Shown one piece after another: positions 57,080 to 64,000 of a stretch of 64,000 nt of DNA. Within the stretch, counting starts at the first letter, position 1; every line of letters starts with the position of its first letter. Both the position numbers and the translations under genes were made by a program. The stretch covers positions 18,538,052 to 18,602,051 of the forward strand of contig NC_088776.1 in assembly GCF_954871325.1 (NCBI RefSeq), read 5' to 3'. The notes below the pieces were generated by a model. It did no database searches. It was not told the origin of the DNA and was given only the letters and a program-made list of their open reading frames with translations. Source of the DNA: Gordionus sp. m RMFG-2023 (lineage: Eukaryota; Nematomorpha; Gordioida; Chordodea; Parachordodidae).

Positions 57080-57225
57080 GTTAAACCTTGATCTGTACTG
57101 ACGAAATTGATATTTGGGTTACGCCAAATTTTTGTCTAATGAGTACTTAATATTTATAAATTTATCAACTATTTTTGCAAGTCATTAATCAAAAACAGAG
57201 TTATAAGCTAAATAAAAACGATTTG

Positions 57226-57780
57226 GAGTCACTTTATCATGTGTCACTTTATCATGTGTCACTTTATCATGTGTCACTTTATCATGTGTCACTTTATCAT
57301 GTGTCACTTTATCATGTGTCACTTTATCATGTGTCACTTTATCATGTGTCACTTTATCATGTGTCACTTTATCATGTGTCACTTTATCATGTGTCACTTT
57401 ATCATGTGTCACTTTATCATGTGTCACTTTATCATGTGTCACTTTATCATGTGTCACTTTATCATGTGTCACTTTATCATGTGTCACTTTATCATGTGTC
57501 ACTTTATCATGTGTCACTTTATCATGTGTCACTTTATCATGTGTCACTTTATCATGTGTCACTTTATCATGTGTCACTTTATCATGTGTCACTTTATCAT
57601 GTGTCACTTTATCATGTGTCACTTTATCATGTGTCACTTTATCATGTGTCACTTTATCATGTGTCACTTTATCATGTGTCACTTTATCATGTGTCACTTT
57701 ATCATGTGTCACTTTATCATGTGTCACTTTATCATGTGTCACTTTATCATGTGTCACTTTATCATGTGTCAATTTATCAT
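57226..57780 (+). repeat. 15-bp satellite, 37 units, 35 of them identical
   Basis: GTGTCACTTTATCAT repeated head to tail. 35 consecutive identical units run from 57241 to 57765, with one variant unit at each side. Because 15 is a multiple of three, all frames without stops stay open on both strands; these are repeat artefacts, not genes. From 57781 to 57905 the units become degenerate. Confidence 0.97.
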
Positions 57781-58474
57781 GCGACACTTTATCACGGCTA
57801 AACTTTATCACAACGACACTTTATAACTCAGTCACTTTATCACGCGTCATTTTATCTTGCGACATTTTATCACGACGATACTTTATCATGCGACACTTTA
57901 TCACGCATAAGAAAATCTAAGTGGGGTGTTTTTGTAAATAATTTTTTTTTACTCGTGAAAAATTGATTTATAGTTACTTATTAATAATAAGTATAAATTG
58001 AAATCATTCTTATTGCTTATGTCTCCTGTTTCTTTATTTTTAAAGGACATAAAATTTTGACAATTTTTGGAAATAATATATAACGGAAATTGGATTTTAA
58101 ATATAAAATAAATAAAATGGTGCTTTTCTAGATAAAATTCTAAAATAAATCTTAAAAATATTTGCTTGAAAAATTATATTCATATTGTATTTCATAATAT
58201 AATAGATTATAAAAGGTTCTTCATTTTTTTGTCCAGATAAATTAGTTGAATTTCAAATTCAACTTTTATGTAAAAGAAGAAAAATGATGGAACTTAGTAT
58301 TGTTAAATGGCACGATTTGAAAATACTTTATCTTATGAAAATTAAAATAATTATTTAATACAAAAATAATAAATTAAAAATTTTTAAATATCGGAATTCA
58401 AACGTAAAGTCAAAAAATGAGATATTATCAAAATTTAACTTTTCAAATATATTATATTAAGTTTTAAGTATATC

Positions 58475-58745
58475 ATGATAAATCGCATGATAAAATGTCG
58501 CGAGTTCAACTATCGCATGATAAAGTATCGCGTTAAATGACTGAGTGATAAAGTGTCGTCGTGACAAAGTGTCGTCGTGACAAAGTGTCGTCGTGACAAA
58601 GTGTCGTCGTGACAAAGTGTCGTTGTGACAAAGTGTCGTTGTGACAAAGTGTCGCCGTGATAAAGTGTCTCCGTGATATAATATCGTCGTGATAAATCGC
58701 GTGATATAGTGGCACATGATAAAGTGTCGCGTGATAAAATGTTGC
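58475..58745 (-). repeat. 15-bp satellite, inverted, degenerate arm
   Basis: GTGACAAAGTGTCGTC and GTGATAAAGTGTCGC units, including five to six near-identical ones (58558-58650). This is the reverse complement of the family at 57226-57905. Confidence 0.9.
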
Positions 58746-58764
58746 TAGGCGATAAACTCATTTG

Positions 58765-59740
58765 ACTATCTTTATCAAATTTTGAATGGCGATTCGAAAA
58801 TGAATTACATCTAAGTGAAATAAGGAATATTCTCAATTTCAAAATATTTTTGAATCTTATGATTTTATAGATTATTTTTATATCTTTTCTGTATAAAATA
58901 TTAGCTATATTTTCAAAAAATTTGATAGGAATCTGAATCTAATGTTGAGATGCAGTCTTAGGCAAGAAGTTTGCTAATTGGCAAGCACTAATTCTGAAGC
59001 TTAAGCCAGTATGTAATGCATAATTACAATAAATTTAAATTCTTTAACATATATTATTTTTTCCCCTTAATTTAGAATTAAAACTTCTCAAAGTAATTTT
59101 ACTGAATTTCCAAAAGATGATTCTTCTCAGCAAAAATTTTAACTTTCTCAGAATTGAATTTCATTGAAAATGTAATATATCCTTCAGAAATTTTCACTAT
59201 TTTTTTTATTTTGAAGTGCATAAACATGATTATTTGAGTTTTAAAATTAATCATAACTATATATCTTCTAGTTTGTCAGGGGCTGGGGTTCAGCATTTTT
59301 CCAAAAACATATCTAGACAAGGGTGTCAAATAGATAAAATTATTTGAGTACCATTAAAATTACTCATGAATTTCTCTAGGTCTCATGTCAAGGTTTAGAG
59401 ATATTTAAATTTCTTTTGCAGGAAATATCCGACAAGGGCAACAAATGAAAGCGAATAAAATTATTCTTCGAATGCTATTATCCTTATAGGTTCTTTGATA
59501 TAGCTCATAGATAAAGGGGTGGGGAGGGGGTGTATAAACTTACTTTAAAATGAATCTCCATAAGAGTATTAAATAAGCTAATTTAAAAAAAAATTTTTTA
59601 ATTCATAGTTATAGTCACTTTGTTTCAAGTCTGAGCCTGGTATTGCGCTCGCGATAATGGCCTTGCGAAAATACAGTTACGTAGAAAATTAGCTATGATC
59701 GGCATTAAGTATAGCCCTTGTTTCCTACATCTCATCAACC
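58765..59740. other. AT-rich stretch without a recognised gene
   Basis: No motif, long frame or repeat recognised. Confidence 0.4.
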
Positions 59741-59769
59741 TTATCAGTAAAAAATATTACCTCGCAAAT

Positions 59770-60607
59770 TATTACCATCGATAAAGATAATTTATTAGAT
59801 GAAGCCTTACGTTGTTGGAATATTAATGGCTTACCAAACACAGCCCCGCCAGATTCAACGAAACAAAAAGATTGGGGTCAAGGATTGGTATCTCGTTCCT
59901 TAGCTTACCTCAACTTGAGCGATGATCACCAATATAAATCTCTCCTAAGATCTCTTAATTTCAACAACTCTGGCCATGAATGGTTAGATTCATCCCAGTA
60001 TTTTAAATAACCAGCTAATAGATAACGACGCTTTTCGTTATGCAATCAATTTACGATTGGGCGTACCTTCCCTAAACCATTATATTTGTATTAAATGCCA
60101 TCAATCGGCAGACGCGTATGGGAGACACGCTCTCTCTCCACTTAAATTTATATCAAAAATCAGCCGACATGATAAAATAAATGCAATAATAGCTTCTTTT
60201 TTAAATAAAGCCAATTTTCCCTTTTAGAACCTACATCCTTTATAGATAAAAAACGCCCTGATGGCAAAACCGTCGTACCTTTTTCATGGGAAAGCCTTTA
60301 ATGTGATTTTACCTGCATTGATCCCATGGCTCCATCTAATAATTCCCATGATCCCCTTAACAGAGCCGAATCTCTAAAAAATATAAAATACTCACACCTA
60401 ATGTGTGATAACCACTTTGTTCCAATAGCAGCTACATCAACCTGCTCTTTTGGACAAGCGGCTTTAGATCTATTCAAAATATTATCCAAATCAATAAAAA
60501 AATCATACCTTTCTCCATTTTACAAACTCAAGCAGAAAATCGCCGTATCTCTAATTAGATCTAATTATCAAATATTTAAAACATCATGGCCCGACCTCGC
60601 CATTTGA
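59770..60607 (+). pseudogene. R2-type LINE C-terminus with restriction-like endonuclease
   Basis: The pieces run DNLLDEALRCWNINGLPN and WGQGLVSRSLAYLN (59780-59920); then CIKCHQSADAYGRHALS with SRHDKINAIIASFL (60085-60215), the CCHC-like and RHxxIN motifs; then KRPDGKTVVPFSWES and CDFTCIDPMAPS (60250-60340), the endonuclease PD...D core; and finally PIAATSTCSFGQAALDLFKIL. This order is known from R2-type LINEs. Frameshifts and stops separate the parts, so it is dead, but the last 90 codons are still open. RT is absent here. Confidence 0.8.
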
Positions 60608-60619
60608 TATTTTTTTTTT

Positions 60620-61220
60620 AAATGTTTTTATTTTTATAAAAATATACATTTGTATTTTTTTTTAACTTAAACTGATATATGACATATATTATTATATTCT
60701 CTATATTATAATGTTAAATTTTTAAATAATAATATTTTATCATATTTGTATATGAATTTTAATAAAAAATTGAATTTAAAAAAACAAAAATAAAAAATTA
60801 ATACTTTGTTACTAAGTAGAAAAATAGCTATCAAAGGCGGTTGAAAATCTAGAAAAAAACATGGTTTAATGCGATTTAAAAATGTTAGATAGTTAAGAAA
60901 GAAGGAGATTTCTAAGACAATAAAGATATTACTAGTTGATGTTATTGAGAAGAAAAATACAAGCAGATCATTAAAGATGAGATTAAGATTTAGAAATTTT
61001 AGAAAGAAACAAGCTAAATAATTTTCTAAAATCCATTTAAATTCTATTATAATTTTGGAATGATGCTAATATTTCGCTACTTTTAATTTTATATAATAAA
61101 TGCCCATAAGAGTGTTAAAATATATTTATAATCAATTCTAAAATCATAATCATTTTATTCAGTTTAATTTAGAAATTGAAATTTATATTTAAAAATCTGA
61201 ATAAATCTAGTTTTCAAAAA
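60620..61220. other. AT-rich stretch without a recognised gene
   Basis: Probably LINE 3' tail and the 5' region of the next hAT remnant. Nothing specific recognised. Confidence 0.4.
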
Positions 61221-61229
61221 TAATTTAAA

Positions 61230-63930
61230 ATGTCGACGTTAGATATTGATATTGAAGATAATTTTGGTACAGATCATATCGACAAAGTGATTTCCCTGGA
61301 AAATGATGATAATATGCACCTGAATTAACAAAATACAATAATCCCGATAAAAAAAATTAACATAGGGAATAAATTTCATTTTAATTGTACAGGAAGGTTT
61401 AATCACCAAACAAGACTAGTAGCTTCAACGAGAAAACATTTAAAAGGAATATATCTAACAGATTTAATATCAATGTGTAGCCCAATCTTTAATCTTTAAA
61501 ATAAAATTTGAATCAAAACTGCATCTATAATAATTTTTTAGCTAGATGAGTTTAAGCCAAAGTTGATTTTCTAGCCAAGTTCAAACTTGGTATGTTTCAA
61601 CTGAACTGGCCATAAGATATTATATAAGAATTATAATATATAAATAATTAGTATTCATTTTATCATCAAACATCTATTTAATAATAATATTTTATAAATT
61701 ATTATCTGGATGTTAAAATGCTTAAAATTAACCACATATACTTATATATTTATAAATTTTATCAAACTATCCATAAATCCTACCTTCAGCCTCATCGTGG
61801 CAGGGGTGTGGAAATAATCTAAAAGGTTCCCTGTGGTCTGGGTCTAGAATAGATCACAGTCTACTCGACGGGGTGTAAAGATCAACTAAAGGGGTTGATG
61901 TCAGGAAGGGCATCCGATTGTAAAAACCTTGCTACAAAATTCCTAATGATTACAACAAAGCATGGGCAAGGTACAGCCCAAAGTACCCCATGGACCTCCT
62001 CATTCGCCTACGACAAAATGAAGGATGGGAAACCTGGTGAAACCACGATTCGTGAAAATGAAACATATGACGGCCATAAACGACCTGATAATAAGTAAAG
62101 AAACCAGTTTACGGAGTATAGAGGTTGCGACATAGAATGTTGGGAGCATGATGGAAGAGCGGGAGAAGTGGTCGATGTATTGCATAGAAGGCATATAGAT
62201 GTGGGTTGCATAAGAAACCAGATGGAAAGGTAATGGCGCAAAAACGATTGGCAGGACAAGTGAAAAGTACAAATTTTTATGTCAAGGAAGTAATGATGGT
62301 AAGTCTGGCGTTGCGGTTTTGGTTGCAGAAAAATTGGTGGGCAAAGTAGTCGAAGTGAGAAGGCTAGACAACCAGATAATGGTTATCAAGATAATTTTTG
62401 GTAGAAAGCTATATAATATTATCTTGATATATTTTTCTGGTTGGAAGTAGTGAAGAGAAAGATATATTTTGGGACAGCCTACTGTGGGCGACATCGAGAC
62501 TGGGAAATGAAGAGGGGATTATCCTGGCTGGTGATCTAATCGGACATGTGGGAACGAGTAATGGGGGTTATGAAGGAGTACATGGAGGATTCAGTTACGG
62601 CATGAGAAATCTGTAAGGGGAGAGGATTTTCGATTTTAGTGATACTAGGTGACTTATAAGTCGGGTAGTACCAAAAGTGCAGTGGATTACTTGTTATTAA
62701 GGAGATGTGATAGAAGTATAGTAAAAAATGTGAAAGTAATACCGGGAGAGGAATTGAGAGCTCTTATATGCAGATGACGCAGCAAAGACAAAGCTTATGA
62801 TTTGTGGAGATAATCTGAAGATGAAGGAATCAGGCAACTGGCCTTATGGTGTATGTGGGAAAGGAAATGCTAGAAATTTAACCCAATGCACCAGATGCCA
62901 GAAATGGGTGCATAATAGATGTAGCGGGAAAAAAGTGATGTTAGCAAGAATGACCTTTATTTGTAGAACGTGCATAAAAGGGTTATATAAAACTTGGGCA
63001 ATGGGTTAACCCTCGATAAGTTTTGTTATTTGGGTGTTATGCTAAACGCAGATTGATATAGATTCTGCTGTTATTGCAAGGGTCATAGAAGCATGGAAGA
63101 TGTTCAGAAAGATGTCGTCTATTCTAACAAATAAAAAAGTTTCTCTGAAGTTAAAGGGGAAAGTTTACGTAATATGTGTGAGGAGTTGCTTAGTTTATGG
63201 CGGCGAAGGCAATGAGAGCGACCCACAAAGCCAAATTTTAAAGAACAGAGATGAGGATGATTAGATGGATGTGTGGAGTATCTTTGGGAGAGAGAAAAAC
63301 TAGCATGGATGCGAATAAGATTGGGTATAGAAATGATTGGAGTGGTAATACAAAAAAATAGACTAAGATGGTTTGGGCATGTGAATCGTAAGATATAAGA
63401 TGTCTGGGTAAAGAGATGCACTTTTGATGGAAGTAGGAAGATCAAGACCTAGAGGAAGGCTCAAGATAATGTGGATAAATGTGATAACGGCGGATATGAG
63501 AAAAATGAATCTTACAAGTATAGATGCTCAGGACTGTTAAAAATGGAAAAGAAAAATCAGAGAAATTGGCCAACCTGGAAATCGCCATTAGACGGAGAAG
63601 GATAATAAATTTTATCAAAACATGCTATAAAATACTTATCATTCCTTTCACATTTTAATCAATTTTGAGAGAAATTGGTTTAATAGATAAAAAGTTAGGG
63701 GGTGGCTGACCAGTTGAAAAACATGACCATCCACTTATCCCTTACATAATTTTTATTCCAACTATTATAATTTCAGATTGATTCTAGCCAGATCAAAAAT
63801 GCCACTTAATATGGATAATTTTTTTGAAATAAATAATAATACTATAAAAAATACTCAAATAAATTTTAATGATTTTTCTTATATAAAAAATATGTATAAT
63901 TCCGAAAAGCTTAACCCGAAATAAAAATTA
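61230..63930 (+). pseudogene. hAT transposase remnant split by a LINE
   Basis: ATG at 61230 opens MSTLDIDIEDNFGTDHIDK, related to the starts at 14741, 16077 and 20075. A BED-like remnant follows (NKFHFNCTGRF, then RKHLKG near 61430-61480). After the inserted LINE, 63800-63900 reads MDNFFEINNN and FNDFSYIKNMY, matching IFDNFSYIKNMYI in the relic at 20599. The catalytic core is missing, so it was already deleted when the LINE entered. Confidence 0.55.
61767..63604 (+). pseudogene. RTE-like LINE, internally deleted, with 15-bp target duplication
   Basis: ATAAATTTTATCAAA occurs at 61752-61766 and 63605-63619. The leader has GATGTCAGGAAGGGCATCC, known from this LINE group. Endonuclease pieces follow: GVAVLVAEKLVGKVVEVRR; then a GDLIGHVG/YEGVHGGFSYG-like region and SGSTKSAVDYLL (62300-62690). 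The sequence then jumps to the YADD of reverse transcriptase (62768), KTKLMICGDN, the zinc motif CGKGNARNLTQCTRCQKWVH (62850-62940), and the 3' block AWKMFRKMSSIL, KGKVYVICVRSCLVYGG, MRMIRWMCGVSLGERKTS. The fingers and palm are lost and several frameshifts occur. This is the family often mis-named craniofacial development protein 2-like. Confidence 0.85.
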
Positions 63931-64000
63931 TTTGTCGGCCCTTTAAAAAATATATTCTACAAAGATAAAATATTGGCGCCTTATTTGCAAAAATTTTAAA

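Larger units (their letters stand above)
57226..58759. mobile_element. Fold-back element with 15-bp satellite arms
   Basis: The left arm (57226-57905) and right arm (58475-58759) carry inverted versions of a CACTTTATCA-type repeat around a 570-bp AT-rich loop. Candidate ends are GAGTCACTTTATC and, inverted, GAGTTTATCG. ATTTG flanks both sides (57221-57225 and 58760-58764), a possible 5-bp target copy. No coding region was recognised. The superfamily is not decided. Confidence 0.6.

Noticed and set aside
57175-57826. Long ORFs of repeated SLYHV, MCHFI and THDKV peptides on both strands
   Set aside because: They are forced by a stop-free 15-bp tandem repeat; overlapping frames on both strands are equally open and there is no independent coding signal.
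62797-63009. Host PHD or zinc-finger gene (CGKG...CTRCQKWVH)
   Set aside because: The motif is a known part of the RTE-like LINE polyprotein directly after YADD, and the LINE context on both sides is clear.

Overview
This is AT-rich eukaryotic DNA made almost entirely of transposable elements and tandem repeats. I recognise no host gene, rRNA, intact tRNA or bacterial operon. The set of families (hAT, piggyBac, Merlin-like and Tc1/IS630-like DNA transposons; a LINE with an R2-type endonuclease; an RTE-like LINE of the 'craniofacial development protein 2' type; Ty3 retroelements) and an apparently intact transposase gene with introns of only 41-46 bp point to a repeat-rich invertebrate or another compact-intron eukaryote. 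The sequence alone does not name the species.

Region 1 (1-11502): a large hAT element whose left end lies outside the window. It has fold-back ends: a 22-bp minisatellite, then a 119-bp minisatellite, on the left, and the same two families in inverted order on the right. Inside are an apparently intact BED-finger hAT transposase gene (7507-9439), a 118-aa ORF of unknown function on the other strand, and old LINE and piggyBac pieces.

Region 2 (12316-18405): a 6.1-kb fold-back element with a perfect 8-bp target duplication (TATAGCAC). Two arms of about 2.5 kb, built of related minisatellites plus single-copy DNA, flank a 1-kb loop that keeps the C-terminus of a transposase related to that of Region 1. 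A Merlin-like fragment and weak inverted flanks surround it.

Region 3 (19-25 kb): a Tc1/IS630-like remnant, an internally deleted hAT, and a 3-kb interspersed repeat (copy A). Region 4 (25075-30839): a young, whole-looking Ty3 element with nearly identical LTRs. Region 5 (31.9-36.1 kb): an R2-type LINE split by a hAT-type element with an 8-bp duplication, which itself holds a piggyBac remnant. Region 6 (36434-38837): a decayed DUF4371-type hAT. Region 7 (41.9-47.4 kb): nested insertions up to four deep. Region 8 (49.9-55.4 kb): repeat copy B, carrying a hAT insertion whose empty site survives in copy A. Region 9 (55.4-58.8 kb): a hAT with GC hairpins and a second type of fold-back element holding 35 identical 15-bp units. 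Region 10 (59.7-64 kb): the C-terminus of the R2-type LINE, and a hAT remnant interrupted by an RTE-like LINE with a 15-bp target duplication.

The most distinctive system is the group of hAT elements sharing the terminus TAGTGTTGTTAA. Several subfamilies carry their own repeated, self-complementary subterminal motif, and in two of them this has grown into long fold-back minisatellite arms. An intact transposase next to an internally deleted relative suggests a working autonomous/non-autonomous pair.
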